Part shown: piece by piece, positions 15,066-24,902 of the stretch
Layout: the number at the start of each line of letters is the position of its first letter
How positions within the stretch are numbered: position 1 is the stretch's first letter
Assembly: GCA_019239775.1 (NCBI GenBank)
Contig: JAFAZN010000018.1
Coordinates: 1-32,975, forward strand
Direction of reading: 5' to 3'
DNA: 32,975 nt
Origin: Chloroflexota bacterium
Lineage (GTDB): Bacteria > Chloroflexota > UBA6077 > CF-72
Notes under the pieces: generated by a model
Seen by the model: only the letters and a program-made list of their open reading frames with translations
What the model was told of the DNA's origin: nothing
Database searches by the model: none
Translations under genes and position numbers: made by a program

Positions 15066-16069
15066 CCTCCTTGATCGCGCCGCCCCAGGCTTCCACGATC
15101 GCTGGACAGGTGGATGCGCTCGTCTTGTTCCTGCTGGCGGTGAGCGTGCTCATCTCGCTGACGATCTTTGTCCTGATTGTGGTCTTTTGCGTGAAGTACC
15201 GCAGAAGCGCCACGAACCAGGTAGGCCAGCCGGCTCGTCGCACCGCGCCCCTCGAGATTACGTGGACGCTGGTGCCCATGGCGCTGGCGATGATTCCGTT
15301 CGTGTGGGGCGCGCGCATTTATCTCGACGAAGCGCAACCGCCGGCTGACGCGCTCGAAATCTTCGTGGTCGCCAAACAGTGGATGTGGAAGGCCGAACAA
15401 CCTGGTGGCCAGGCAGAGATCGACGCCGTTCACGTGCCAACTGGCCGCGCCGTCAAGCTGACGATGACCTCGCAGGACGTCATTCACAGCTTTTACGTGC
15501 CAGCATTTCGCGTGAAAGCCGACGTGTTGCCTGGCCGCTATACCACGCTCTGGTTTCAGGCGACACAACCGGGTGAGTATCGGCTGTTCTGCAGCCAGTA
15601 CTGCGGCACCGACCACGCGGACATGACCGGAACCGTTGTAGCGATGACGGCCGGCGACTACGCCGCGTGGCTGACAAGTGGCAACACTGCCACGAATTCG
15701 CCCGCCGCACAGGGACGCAAGGTCTTTCTGCAATACGGCTGCGTGGACTGTCACGAAACTGGGCGGGCGCCGAACCTCCAGGGACTGTTCGGACAGCCAG
15801 TTTTGCTGTCGGATGGGTCGAGCGCGATTGCCGATGAGGCGTATGTGCGGTCGATCATTCTCAACTCCGACCGCGTTCCGCTGGGGTATCAGCACGATAT
15901 GCCCGCGTTCAGTGGCATGCTGAGTGAAGACGAGCTGTCGAATCTGGTGGAGTACATCCGCTCCATCGGGACTGGACCGGGGGCAGGCCCACCACAACCT
16001 GCGGCAGTCATTCCTCTTCCAGGACCCAGTCCATCGCCGGTGCCCTCCGGGGGTTCTGCACGTCAGTGA
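15062..16069 (+). CDS. coxB: Cytochrome c oxidase subunit II with fused cytochrome c domain (caa3 type)
   Basis: 335 residues. Two transmembrane hairpin helices (about 18-45 and 67-86) precede a cupredoxin domain with the CuA ligands His142, Cys177, Cys181, His185 and Met188 (CSQYCGTDHADM). A C-terminal cytochrome c domain has CVDCH at 227-231 and the tail is Pro-rich. The fused heme domain defines a caa3 oxidase, which can take electrons directly from a complex such as alternative complex III. The ATG at 15062 overlaps the SCO stop as ATGA. The lack of a cleavable signal is normal for this class, with the first helix serving as anchor. Confidence 0.96.
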   Translation: MTSLIAPPQASTIAGQVDALVLFLLAVSVLISLTIFVLIVVFCVKYRRSATNQVGQPARRTAPLEITWTLVPMALAMIPFVWGARIYLDEAQPPADALEIFVVAKQWMWKAEQPGGQAEIDAVHVPTGRAVKLTMTSQDVIHSFYVPAFRVKADVLPGRYTTLWFQATQPGEYRLFCSQYCGTDHADMTGTVVAMTAGDYAAWLTSGNTATNSPAAQGRKVFLQYGCVDCHETGRAPNLQGLFGQPVLLSDGSSAIADEAYVRSIILNSDRVPLGYQHDMPAFSGMLSEDELSNLVEYIRSIGTGPGAGPPQPAAVIPLPGPSPSPVPSGGSARQ

Positions 16070-16106
16070 TTGACCACGTTGTTCATCCACGGCGGGAGCG
16101 CGTTAC

Positions 16107-16137
16107 TGCGCCGCGGACGACAGGCACTTGCGGCGCA
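16107..16137. other. Hairpin in the coxB-coxA gap
   Basis: TGCGCCGC at 16107-16114 pairs perfectly with GCGGCGCA at 16130-16137 around a 15-base loop. It lies in the 97-bp space between coxB and coxA, the only long gap among the cox genes, just ahead of the coxA GGGAGGT (16152-16158). It could adjust mRNA processing or stability between subunits; no T-run follows, so it is not an intrinsic terminator. Confidence 0.4.
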
Positions 16138-16166
16138 AAGGCCACATGCGCGGGAGGTCGGCGGCC

Positions 16167-17751
<1,585 letters not shown>

Positions 17752-17771
<20 letters not shown>

Positions 17772-18405
17772 GCGGGACGCCGCGCTGGGCGAGCCGTACC
17801 AGACCCTGGAGCAGCAGCACGCCACGGCCGAATTCGGCATGTGGATCTTTCTCGCGACGGAGCTGATGCTCTTCGGCGGCCTGTTCACCGCGTACACGGT
17901 CTACCGCGCCATTTACTCGGCTGGTTTCGCCGAGGGCAGTCACCACCTGGACCTACTGTACGCAGGCCCCAATACGGCGGTTCTCCTGCTGAGCAGCCTC
18001 ACGATGGCTCTCGGCGTTCGCGCCGCGCAGCTCGGTAAACAGCGAGCAATGGTCCGTTACCTGGTGCTGACTGCCGCCCTCGGAGTGATCTTCATGGTCA
18101 TCAAGGGCGCGGAGTACGCGAAGCACATTCACGACGGATTCTTGCCCGGTCTGGCATGGAGCTACGCGGGTCCGAGTGCCCGCGAGGTGGAGCTGTTCTT
18201 CGTGGCGTACTTTCTGATGACGGGACTCCACGCGGTGCACCTGGTGGTGGCTATCGGTATCGTGCTCGTTACGGCACTGCTTGCGAGTCGCGGAAGATTT
18301 CTACCGGCTACGCGGTCGACGCCCGTGGAGATGGTCGGTCTGTACTGGCATTTTGTCGACGTGATCTGGACCTTCCTCTTACCGCTGCTGTACCTGATCC
18401 GATGA
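17752..18405 (+). CDS. coxC: Cytochrome c oxidase subunit III
   Basis: 217 residues with five hydrophobic helices, the shorter bacterial form that lacks the first two helices. Family marks are [18 protein letters not shown] near the start, [20 protein letters not shown] and [20 protein letters not shown] at the end, with the conserved histidines and acidic residues in these helices. Subunit III stabilises the catalytic subunit and its D-channel proton uptake. Two close ATG codons (17752 and 17758) are possible starts. It overlaps coxD as ATGA. Confidence 0.95.
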
Positions 18406-18680
18406 TCGCGCACTTTGTCACCACGCTCGTGCTCCTGGTGTTGACGGCATTGAACATCGGCATTGCGCAACTGGACCTTGGGCCGTTCAACACCGTGCTG
18501 GCGCTGGGCATTGCCACCATCGAAGTTGTCATCATGGCGGTCGTGTTCATGCGCGTGCGCAGCAGCCCCGCGATGACGCGGTTGGTAGCCGTCGCCGGAC
18601 TGTTCTGGTTGGGCATCCTCATGAGCGGAACGCTGGACGACATCCTCACCCGCAACTGGCTGCCTATTCCGGGCAAGTAG
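18402..18680 (+). CDS. coxD: Cytochrome c oxidase subunit IV, small membrane subunit
   Basis: 92 residues with three hydrophobic helices, matching the prokaryotic subunit IV family: [20 protein letters not shown], then an IEVVIMAVVFMRVRSSP stretch and VAGLFWLGILMSGTLDDI. This subunit aids assembly or stability of the oxidase. It is the last gene of the operon. No clear terminator follows; the next gene begins only 28 bases downstream, so some read-through into the dehydrogenase is possible. Confidence 0.9.
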   Translation: MIAHFVTTLVLLVLTALNIGIAQLDLGPFNTVLALGIATIEVVIMAVVFMRVRSSPAMTRLVAVAGLFWLGILMSGTLDDILTRNWLPIPGK

Positions 18681-18708
18681 CCTTGTGCGTTGAGGTACGC
18701 TGGTCGGT

Positions 18709-19722
18709 ATGCGAGGGCTGGTCTTTCTCGGCGAGCAACAGGTTGAGCTGCGCGAGTTTCCCGATCCGAAACCAGGACCTGGTGAGGTGGTGGTTAAGAT
18801 GCGCGCCTCCGGCATGTGCGGTAGCGATCTGCGGCCATATGCGGTGGGGCAATCGCGATTCGTGACGGGGCACGAGCCATGCGGAGTGGTCGCGGAACGT
18901 GGAGCCGGTGTAACCGAAGCGCAGGCACCGATTGGAGCCCGCGTAATGGTGCACCATTACTGGGGCTGCGGCATGTGTAAACACTGTCGGGTGGGATATA
19001 CCCAGATGTGCGTCCATGGTGCGCGTGTGATGGGATTTAGCGCGGATGGAGGGAACGCTGAGTATGTGCTTGCACCGGCGGGCTCGCTGGTGCCGCTGCC
19101 CGAGGAGCTTTCATTCGCCGAAGGAGCTGCGATCTCGTGTGGTACCGGGACCGCGTATTCCGCGCTGAAACGTCTGGCGGTCTCCGGTCGAGATACGCTC
19201 GCGATCTTTGGACAGGGTCCGGTTGGATTGGCCGGCACGCAGCTGGCAACCGCGATGGGCGCTCGCGTTTTCGCGATCGATCCATTGCCGGAGCGGCGTG
19301 CGCTGGCATCTCAACTTGGAGCGGAAGTCGCCCTGGATCCTACGGCCGGCTCGGTGGTTGAAGCGATTCGCGAATTGACGCACGGTGAGGGCGCCGACGC
19401 CACGCTGGACTGCACCGGCAATGCTGAAGCACGCGCCAACTGCACCAAAGCCGCGCGACCGTGGGGTCGGGCATGCTTTGTGGGTGAACAGGGCACCGCC
19501 ACGTTTGACATGACTCCGGATGTCATTCACAAGCAGCTGACGATGTACGGCTCGTGGACGTTCAGTACGGTACTGCTGGCGGAGTGCGCCCAGTTCGCGG
19601 TGGATCGACGGATCCCTCTGCGCGACGTCTTCACCGAATCCTTTGCTTTAGATGATGCAGACGCAGCGTTTCGTAAATTCTCGGGACGGACGATGGGCAA
19701 AGGAGTCTTCGTTTTCGAGTAG
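18709..19722 (+). CDS. Zinc-dependent alcohol dehydrogenase (MDR superfamily)
   Basis: 337 residues. Catalytic zinc ligands are expected at Cys37 (CGSD) and His55-Glu56 (GHE). A structural zinc site is formed by Cys87, Cys90, Cys93 and Cys101. The NAD(P)-binding Rossmann part contains AIFGQGPVGLAGTQLA near residue 165. The family oxidises alcohols or sugar alcohols, such as threonine, sorbitol or idonate; the substrate is unknown. It follows coxD by 28 bases with no strong promoter visible, and precedes a membrane protein by nine bases. Confidence 0.9.
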   Translation: MRGLVFLGEQQVELREFPDPKPGPGEVVVKMRASGMCGSDLRPYAVGQSRFVTGHEPCGVVAERGAGVTEAQAPIGARVMVHHYWGCGMCKHCRVGYTQMCVHGARVMGFSADGGNAEYVLAPAGSLVPLPEELSFAEGAAISCGTGTAYSALKRLAVSGRDTLAIFGQGPVGLAGTQLATAMGARVFAIDPLPERRALASQLGAEVALDPTAGSVVEAIRELTHGEGADATLDCTGNAEARANCTKAARPWGRACFVGEQGTATFDMTPDVIHKQLTMYGSWTFSTVLLAECAQFAVDRRIPLRDVFTESFALDDADAAFRKFSGRTMGKGVFVFE

Positions 19723-19731
19723 AGTGCTGCT

Positions 19732-20436
19732 ATGAGCACGCCGCGTCCGACGTATTCGCCGACCGACCTGATGGAGGCTCCGCGCGGTCGGCAAGGCATG
19801 AGCCTCCGCGGCATGCTGCCCAGCCTGGTGGTAAATGCGGCGCTGCCGTTTGTGGCTTACCAGGTGCTCGTCGGCCGCGGCTTCAGTGATTTTTGGGCGC
19901 TGACCATTTCAGGAGTCTTTCCCGTCATCGGCATTGTGTGGAGCATCGTCCGCACGCGCCGCGCCGACATGATCGGCATCATTTCGCTGGTATTCATTGT
20001 GGTAGGCGTGGTCACCAGCCTGCTCAGCGGTGATGCGCGGTTCATCCTCATCAAGGAATCGTTTCTCACGGGCGTGTTTGGCTTGGTGTGTTTGATTTCG
20101 CTGCTGTTGCCGCGGCCGCTGATGTTCTACTTCGGTCGACAGTTTGCGGGTGGGGGTGACCCGGCGCGCCAGGCCGCGTTCGAGAACTTGTGGCAGTATC
20201 CGCAGTTCCGCACGGTCAATCGGCGCATGACGATTGTCTGGGGCGTGGGGTACCTGCTCGAGGCGGCGGTGCGCATTGCGCTCACATTCGTACTGTCGAT
20301 CTCGGTGTTTTTGATCGTTTCACCGCTGCTCGCGTTCGGAGTGACGATCGCGCTGATCAGCTGGACGATGGCCTACGCGCGGCGTTCGGCACGTCGCGGC
20401 GCCGAGCGCATGGCGGCCACCGCGGCTCAGGGGTAA
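19732..20436 (+). CDS. VC0807-type integral membrane protein
   Basis: 234 residues with about six hydrophobic helices. The pattern NAALPFVAYQVLVGRGFSD, then a GIISLVFIVVGVVTSLLSGD segment with ARFILIKESFLTG, and LLLPRPLMFYFGRQF matches the family annotated as VC0807, whose function is unknown. A basic, Ala-rich tail ends the protein. ATG at 19732 lies nine bases after the dehydrogenase stop, so the two are probably cotranscribed. It is convergent with the glyoxalase-fold gene and overlaps it by ten bases. Confidence 0.75.
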   Translation: MSTPRPTYSPTDLMEAPRGRQGMSLRGMLPSLVVNAALPFVAYQVLVGRGFSDFWALTISGVFPVIGIVWSIVRTRRADMIGIISLVFIVVGVVTSLLSGDARFILIKESFLTGVFGLVCLISLLLPRPLMFYFGRQFAGGGDPARQAAFENLWQYPQFRTVNRRMTIVWGVGYLLEAAVRIALTFVLSISVFLIVSPLLAFGVTIALISWTMAYARRSARRGAERMAATAAQG

Positions 20437-20810
20437 CGCTTCAGGGGGCTGGTATCGCCGACCAGCCAGATGTGGCCGAACGGATCGACGAAGCCGCCCT
20501 GACGGTGGACGCCCCATGCGTACCGATGCTCCCGAACGGGATCGCGACTGTTTGCGCCCGCGGCTACCGCCCTGGCGACTAACACCTCTGGATCGTCGGT
20601 GAACACTTCAACGCGGCAGCTTGGCAGGTGGCTTTCGTTGGGCGATTCCCAGCCATTGTTGGCGGGCTCCCCGAGGAAGAACGGTGCGCCTTCGAGCTCC
20701 AGGCCGCGGACGCCGCCAAGACTCCAGAGCTCCGTTGCGCCGAGCGCGGACTGATACCACGCGCTGGCGCGGCCGGCGTCTGGCACCGCGAGCATCAGCG
20801 AAATCTGCAT
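20427..20810 (-). CDS. VOC (glyoxalase/bleomycin-resistance fold) protein
   Basis: 127 residues of the vicinal oxygen chelate fold. It starts MQISLMLAVPDAGRASAWYQ with the expected first beta-alpha unit and ends FVDPFGHIWLVGDTSP, the typical closing motif with its metal-binding or structural His. Members include glyoxalases, antibiotic-binding proteins and dioxygenases; only a partial metal-ligand set is evident, so a binding role is possible. It is divergent from the NUDIX gene with 30 bases between starts. Confidence 0.85.
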   Translation of the reverse strand: MQISLMLAVPDAGRASAWYQSALGATELWSLGGVRGLELEGAPFFLGEPANNGWESPNESHLPSCRVEVFTDDPEVLVARAVAAGANSRDPVREHRYAWGVHRQGGFVDPFGHIWLVGDTSPLKRYP

Positions 20811-20840
20811 ACGCAGCAGCGTAGGGTAGGATCCCGACCG

Positions 20841-21455
20841 TTGTCGCCTCCGTTCCTGTTTGCGGATGAGCTGCGCCAGCGGATCGCGGCGAACCTTGCG
20901 CTGCATGAGGTCGTCGCGCTGCAGGCGGAAGGCGCGCGGCCCGCGGCGGTGGGGGTGGTGCTCATCGCCGACGACGTTGGTCGCGCGTGCTTTGTGCTCA
21001 CGCGCCGGGCGGCTGCGCTGCGGCGGCACAGCGGCCAGTGGGCGTTGCCGGGCGGCCGGCTGGACGCGGGTGAATCCGCCGTCGATGCGGCGTTGCGCGA
21101 GATTCGCGAAGAAATTGGTCTGGCGCTGCCTGCGGAGTCGGTCCTCGGTCGGCTCGACGACTTTCTCAGTCGGTCGCGGCACCTGATCACGCCGTTCGTG
21201 TTCTGGGCCGCCGCCGCAACCGAGCTGCAGCTGGATGCGCGGGAGGTGGCCGCCGCCTATCGCGTGCCGCTGGACGAGCTGGATCGTCCGCAGAACCCGG
21301 TGCGGCAGCCGCTGCTGCACTTCGAGTTCGATGTGCCAGGGACCACCGTCTACGCCCCAACCGCCGCGATCCTGTTCCAGTTTCGCGAGCAAGCGCTCCA
21401 CGCCCGCCACGTGCGAGTAGCCGACGAGGAACAACCCTACTTCGCCTGGCGCTAA
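20841..21455 (+). CDS. NUDIX hydrolase, CoA-pyrophosphatase-like
   Basis: 204 residues with a full NUDIX box GX5EX7REXXEEXG read as GGRLDAGESAVDAALREIREE followed by IG, which holds the Mg-binding glutamates. The stretch before it (VLTRRAAALRRHSGQWALPG) resembles CoA and short-chain acyl-CoA pyrophosphatases of the NudL type. The likely start is TTG at 20841, with AGGA about nine bases upstream; no ATG or GTG is suitably placed. The reaction is cleavage of a nucleoside diphosphate linked to another moiety; the substrate is inferred from similarity only. Confidence 0.85.
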   Translation: MSPPFLFADELRQRIAANLALHEVVALQAEGARPAAVGVVLIADDVGRACFVLTRRAAALRRHSGQWALPGGRLDAGESAVDAALREIREEIGLALPAESVLGRLDDFLSRSRHLITPFVFWAAAATELQLDAREVAAAYRVPLDELDRPQNPVRQPLLHFEFDVPGTTVYAPTAAILFQFREQALHARHVRVADEEQPYFAWR

Positions 21456-21482
21456 GGAGTTACCGAGTTTTTCTTGGCAGTC

Positions 21483-21500
21483 GAAAGGCTGCGGCCTTTC
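21483..21500. other. Short perfect hairpin after the NUDIX gene
   Basis: GAAAGGC at 21483-21489 and GCCTTTC at 21494-21500 form a 7-bp stem with a TGCG loop, 28 bases after the NUDIX stop. No T-run follows on either strand, so it is at best a weak transcription end or an mRNA-stabilising hairpin. The rest of the noncoding stretch 21501-21595 has small imperfect dyads only. Confidence 0.4.
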
Positions 21501-21595
21501 TCCCCAGGTCCTACGCGGCCCTGGACCCCGCCGATCCAGCGCTTAGACTCGCGCACACTGTCGCGCTGGCGCCGGCAGCGAGCCAAGCGCAGCGT

Positions 21596-21667
21596 CGGCG
21601 CCGATCATGATCGGCGCCGCCAGGCGGAACATGTTCCGCCTGGCGAGCCCGCGCATGCGCGGGCTCT
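21596..21667. repeat. Three abutting 24-bp palindromes centred on CATG
   Basis: Three units of exactly 24 bp follow each other without a gap: 21596-21619, 21620-21643 and 21644-21667. The first two are perfect palindromes and the third is perfect over its inner 22 bp. Each has CATG at its centre (left arms end GATCA, GAACA and GCGCA), but the arms otherwise differ. Each keeps self-complementarity despite a different sequence, which argues that pairing or dyad symmetry is the conserved property. The array sits between the NUDIX gene and the 3' side of the tRNA. It resembles no CRISPR, integron or intrinsic terminator known to me. Confidence 0.85.
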
Positions 21668-21699
21668 CTCCCAATGAAAAACCCACTCAATTCGTAGAG

Positions 21700-21772
21700 T
21701 GCCCCCGGTGGGATTCGAACCCACGGCCGTGATGTTATGAGCATCCTGCTCGAACCGCCGAGCTCCAGGGGC
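21700..21772 (-). tRNA. tRNA with CAT anticodon (Met, or Ile2 if lysidine-modified)
   Basis: Cloverleaf read on the minus strand: acceptor GCCCCTG with CGGGGGC (one G-T pair), D stem GCTC with GAGC, anticodon loop CTCATAA, T arm GTGGG-TTCGAAT-CCCAC, discriminator A. CCA is not encoded. The G1-C72 pair and weak anticodon stem argue against initiator tRNA. Oddities: position 8 is G instead of T, position 14 is G and position 21 is C instead of A, and pair 27-43 is a G-A mismatch. An A-rich run at 21677-21681 gives TTTTT on this strand 20 bases past the end, a plausible stop. Confidence 0.75.
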
Positions 21773-21902
21773 GAGCGTTCCACAGTGTATCGAAAGCGTC
21801 AGGCGTGACCTGATTGCGCCCTGGACAGGTGGACGAATTCGCGGTGGGCTGGCAGCATGAAGATTAAGGCCTCGCTAAACCGACTTCGAATACTGGGACC
21901 CG

Positions 21903-22343
21903 GTGCTGCCGCAACACACGCGCGTTCTCGTCGTCGATGACGAGCCGACTATTCGCAACCTGATCGCCGACGCCCTTCGCGAGGCAGGTTTCGACATCGA
22001 GACAGCCGCGAACGGCGTCGAGGCGCTCAAGCTCATGCAGGAATGGCTGCCTGCGGTGGTCGTGCTGGATCTCATGATGCCGCGCCTCGACGGCACCGGC
22101 TTCACCGAGCTGATGCGCCTCAACCCACGCTACGCCAGCGTTCCGGTGCTGCTCGTGACCGCGGCCTATGGTGCCCTGGAAGCCGCGGAGCAGGTCGGCG
22201 CACGCGCGTTGCTCAGCAAGCCATTCGAGCTGGACCACCTCGTGGACACGGTCAGTCAGTTGGCGGGCACCACAGCCGTGCCGCTGCCACCGCAGCTGGA
22301 TGCCACCTGCAGTCCCGTCATCCTCCCCCAACCCGAACCATAG
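21903..22343 (+). CDS. Single-domain response regulator (CheY-like receiver)
   Basis: 146 residues made of one receiver domain and a Pro-rich tail. The acidic pocket is Asp12-Asp13, the phosphoacceptor is Asp56 (VVVLDLMMP), the switch Thr is Thr86 and the conserved Lys is Lys106 (LLSKPFE). There is no output domain, so it acts by protein contact or as a phosphate shuttle. GTG at 21903 is the start that gives the usual length; its Shine-Dalgarno sequence is weak. No histidine kinase is nearby, so it is an orphan. The 130 bases upstream, next to the tRNA, show no clear promoter. Confidence 0.92.
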   Translation: MLPQHTRVLVVDDEPTIRNLIADALREAGFDIETAANGVEALKLMQEWLPAVVVLDLMMPRLDGTGFTELMRLNPRYASVPVLLVTAAYGALEAAEQVGARALLSKPFELDHLVDTVSQLAGTTAVPLPPQLDATCSPVILPQPEP

Positions 22344-22356
22344 GGACCGCGAGCCC

Positions 22357-24447
22357 TCAGTGCGGTAGCGCCGCGGCGTCGTCCAGGAGCGCGTGCGCTT
22401 CGGACTGCAGGCTGGCCACCCGCGTGGCATCAGCGCGCTGGCCGTTGAAGGCAGCACCCTCGAGCACAGCACGTATACGCGTTGCCAGGTCGGCGCGGCG
22501 AGTGGCGAGGTCGTCCAGGGCCGCATCGGTCTGCGCGAGCTGCGTCGTATCGGCGGCTTGAAGCGCAAGCGAAGAAGCTGCCAGAGTGGATAGGCCGAGG
22601 TCAGCAACCGGGGCGTTGATGCGCTTGTAGTCCTGCGCTAACCCGGTCAGCAACGCACGTTGGTCGACAACAGCCGACGGCAACATTGCGTCCGACAGGA
22701 CCTCGAACAGTACCCGACCATCGGACGAGTACGTATCGCGGAGACCCGTCAGCGCGAGCAGTGTTGGGCGCACATCCGCGTGATCAGACCATATCGATGA
22801 GTCGACGCCGGCGCGCTGCACGCCAGGTCCGGCAACGCCGAGCCAGGTCGTATTGATGTCGGGACCGACGTCGCCGTGGTCCCACGCCGCGGTGGGGTTG
22901 ATCGCGACGCAGGGCTTTTCACAATCAGGCGAACCCGTGGCGCCGTAGTAATTCGGATCCCCGAAGAGCACCAACGTGGGCGTCCGCAGCGGATCGCCGG
23001 TCACCATGTGCAGCACGCGTTGCTCGGCCTCGCCTGCAAGCGAGCCGACAATGCCTTCCGAGGCGCCCGAGTACGGGTTGTCCACTCTCAACGACGCGAG
23101 CGCACGCGCAAATCCCGTCACGGAGTCGTCCTCACGACCGGGCTGACCATCGAGGTAGATGGCTGGTGCGCTGTCCGCGTGGACGCTGAACGGGGTGTTC
23201 ACGCCTGCCTGCGTGGACAGAAGTCCCGTCAGGTTCAGGCCGATCTGGCCGATCTGCGGGTAGGTGCACGCCACGTTGACCCCGTCGCAATCCGGCGGCG
23301 AAGGAGGACCACCGACGAAATGGTCGCCTTCATCGGCGGTCACGACGAGCAACGTGTTCGACGCGGTGATGCCGTCTTTGGCCAGGCGGCTGAAAAAGGC
23401 GTCGAAGCCGGTGTCGTAGTCCATGAGGGCGGCCTCGTATTCAGCCTGGCCTGGTCCGTACGTGGGCGTGCCCTGCGGTGCGAAATGCGGATCGTGGGCG
23501 TCGCTGAGGTAACCGAAGGTCACCGGCATGCCGTGTTCCTGCATCGCCGCGATGTAGCTGAGCGTGACCGCTGGGGTGAGGCCATCGAAGCCGGGGAAGC
23601 CCTGGCGCCCGCCAGGATCCTGGATGGTGCGGCCGTTCAGGTCAGCGAGCGGTCCACCAGGTGAGATCACCGGCGCAACAGCTTTGTGTCCGAAGAGTCC
23701 TTGAAAGCCGTCGTAGCCGCCAGACTCATTCGGAAGCTGGTCTGGCCGGCCGGAGGCGCACACGCTCGAGCCCTGGGCGCAGTGCACGGCGACGCCTACA
23801 AAATCGGCGAACGCTTGATCGGCGTTGCTGGCGACCTCCTGCGCCTCTGGCGAGCCCGACCCAAAGACCGTGGTGACATCGGTCGCGGTGTTCTCGAGGA
23901 CCGCATTGGCAACGCCCGCGGCGCCAACGTTGCAGCCGGCGCGCGTGAAGGGCACCCATGGCGCCGGCACGTTCTTGCCATCCGGGCCGAGCATGTTGAA
24001 GCTGGTGTCGGTCGGCGTGGTGGTCCCAGGATCGAACACTGGCGAAGTCCAATACGTGAATGCCACCCCCGTGCGCGACGGCCCAGCCGGCGTGAAGTAG
24101 CGATAGGTGTTGCTGACGGCCAGGCCCTGCCGGTCGGGATACAGTCCCGTCTCCACGGTGGCGATATCGCCACCGGTGTGGGCAATCAATGGCGTGTGTT
24201 GCTGTGTGAGCAGCGCGCCGTTCTGGGTGATGAAGTTGAGCAGATGCGGCATCTGTTCGAGGTCAGAGGGCACGTTGGGGTTATCGCGAGCGAAGTGCAC
24301 GTTGTCGAACTGCAGATAGATGACGTGCTGGATGGTTCCTTTGGGTGAACCGAGCTGGCACGTGGCGGCGGGCGTCTGCGCGACCGCGGGTGTGGCAGCC
24401 GTCGTAAGGAGCACCGCGAGGACAATCGCGAGGCGGAGCAGCTTCAT
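22357..24447 (-). CDS. Secreted alkaline-phosphatase-superfamily phosphoesterase
   Basis: 696 residues with a signal peptide (residues 1-23, cut after PAVA) and an alkaline phosphatase/nucleotide pyrophosphatase-like fold. Metal-site motifs: an Asp in VIYLQFDNVHF, a Thr-rich nucleophile region HTGGDIATVETGLYPD, LLVVTADEGDHF, and WSDHADVRPTLL with Asp and His. Such enzymes release phosphate or cleave phosphodiesters outside the membrane. A helical C-terminal segment (about 600-696) is Ala/Leu-rich. ATG at 24447 was preferred to upstream codons because it begins the signal peptide and overlaps the preceding stop as ATGA. It is the last gene of a four-gene operon led by an exporter and MerR regulator. 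Confidence 0.85.
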   Translation of the reverse strand: MKLLRLAIVLAVLLTTAATPAVAQTPAATCQLGSPKGTIQHVIYLQFDNVHFARDNPNVPSDLEQMPHLLNFITQNGALLTQQHTPLIAHTGGDIATVETGLYPDRQGLAVSNTYRYFTPAGPSRTGVAFTYWTSPVFDPGTTTPTDTSFNMLGPDGKNVPAPWVPFTRAGCNVGAAGVANAVLENTATDVTTVFGSGSPEAQEVASNADQAFADFVGVAVHCAQGSSVCASGRPDQLPNESGGYDGFQGLFGHKAVAPVISPGGPLADLNGRTIQDPGGRQGFPGFDGLTPAVTLSYIAAMQEHGMPVTFGYLSDAHDPHFAPQGTPTYGPGQAEYEAALMDYDTGFDAFFSRLAKDGITASNTLLVVTADEGDHFVGGPPSPPDCDGVNVACTYPQIGQIGLNLTGLLSTQAGVNTPFSVHADSAPAIYLDGQPGREDDSVTGFARALASLRVDNPYSGASEGIVGSLAGEAEQRVLHMVTGDPLRTPTLVLFGDPNYYGATGSPDCEKPCVAINPTAAWDHGDVGPDINTTWLGVAGPGVQRAGVDSSIWSDHADVRPTLLALTGLRDTYSSDGRVLFEVLSDAMLPSAVVDQRALLTGLAQDYKRINAPVADLGLSTLAASSLALQAADTTQLAQTDAALDDLATRRADLATRIRAVLEGAAFNGQRADATRVASLQSEAHALLDDAAALPH

Positions 24448-24902
24448 ACTGGTGAGGCAAGATACGCCTCGGTCAGCCAGTCGCGCACGTCGTCGTCGAC
24501 CTCTTCCGGCGCCCGAAGGTCGACGAAATACGCCGCTCGCGAACCGGAGCCCTCCCAACGCTTCACGAACCGCGGATGGCGCAGTCGCCGAGACACCAGA
24601 AAAGACAGCCGCAGACGGCCGCGCATCGGCCGCAGTTCGGCGAAGGTGCGCAGGCGTTTGAAGAAGATGCCGACGTCAACGGCCTCGACGCGGACGTCGC
24701 CCATCATCTCGAGGTGATCGCGGATCTCTTCGAAGATTGGTCGCTCGAAGTCTGGCCGGCTGGAGAAGTACTCGTCCACGGACATCGCCGGAACACATTC
24801 GTGCGATTGGTTGCGACGTCCGAACGCGCGATGGCATTCGGGGCAGGTCCAGCCATCAGAGCTTGATTGGCCAGGCGATTTCGGTGCGGAACGCGGCGAC
24901 AT
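24444..24902 (-). CDS. DUF5655-like protein with N-terminal zinc finger
   Basis: About 152 residues. A small finger, CPECHRAFGRRNQSHEC, provides Cys, Cys, His and Cys for one zinc. A DUF5655-type domain follows (FERPIFEEIRDHLEMMG, then FFKRLRTFAELRPMRGRLRL and LRHPRF). The function of this domain is unknown. ATG at 24902 lies inside the merR gene (overlap 47 bases); no start codon lies between there and the finger. It overlaps the phosphoesterase as ATGA, so it is cotranscribed with it. Confidence 0.7.
   Translation of the reverse strand: MSPRSAPKSPGQSSSDGWTCPECHRAFGRRNQSHECVPAMSVDEYFSSRPDFERPIFEEIRDHLEMMGDVRVEAVDVGIFFKRLRTFAELRPMRGRLRLSFLVSRRLRHPRFVKRWEGSGSRAAYFVDLRAPEEVDDDVRDWLTEAYLASPV

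Noticed and set aside
21596..21667. CRISPR array
   Set aside because: Units are palindromes that abut without spacers, and no direct repeat is shared beyond CATG; no cas genes are present.
22876..23664. Long plus-strand open frame opposite the phosphoesterase
   Set aside because: Arg/Val-rich translation without motifs; the minus-strand frame has signal peptide and metal-site motifs.
24448..24558. Upstream extension of the phosphoesterase
   Set aside because: It is Arg-rich and would put the signal peptide 37 residues inside; the ATG at 24447 overlaps the preceding stop.
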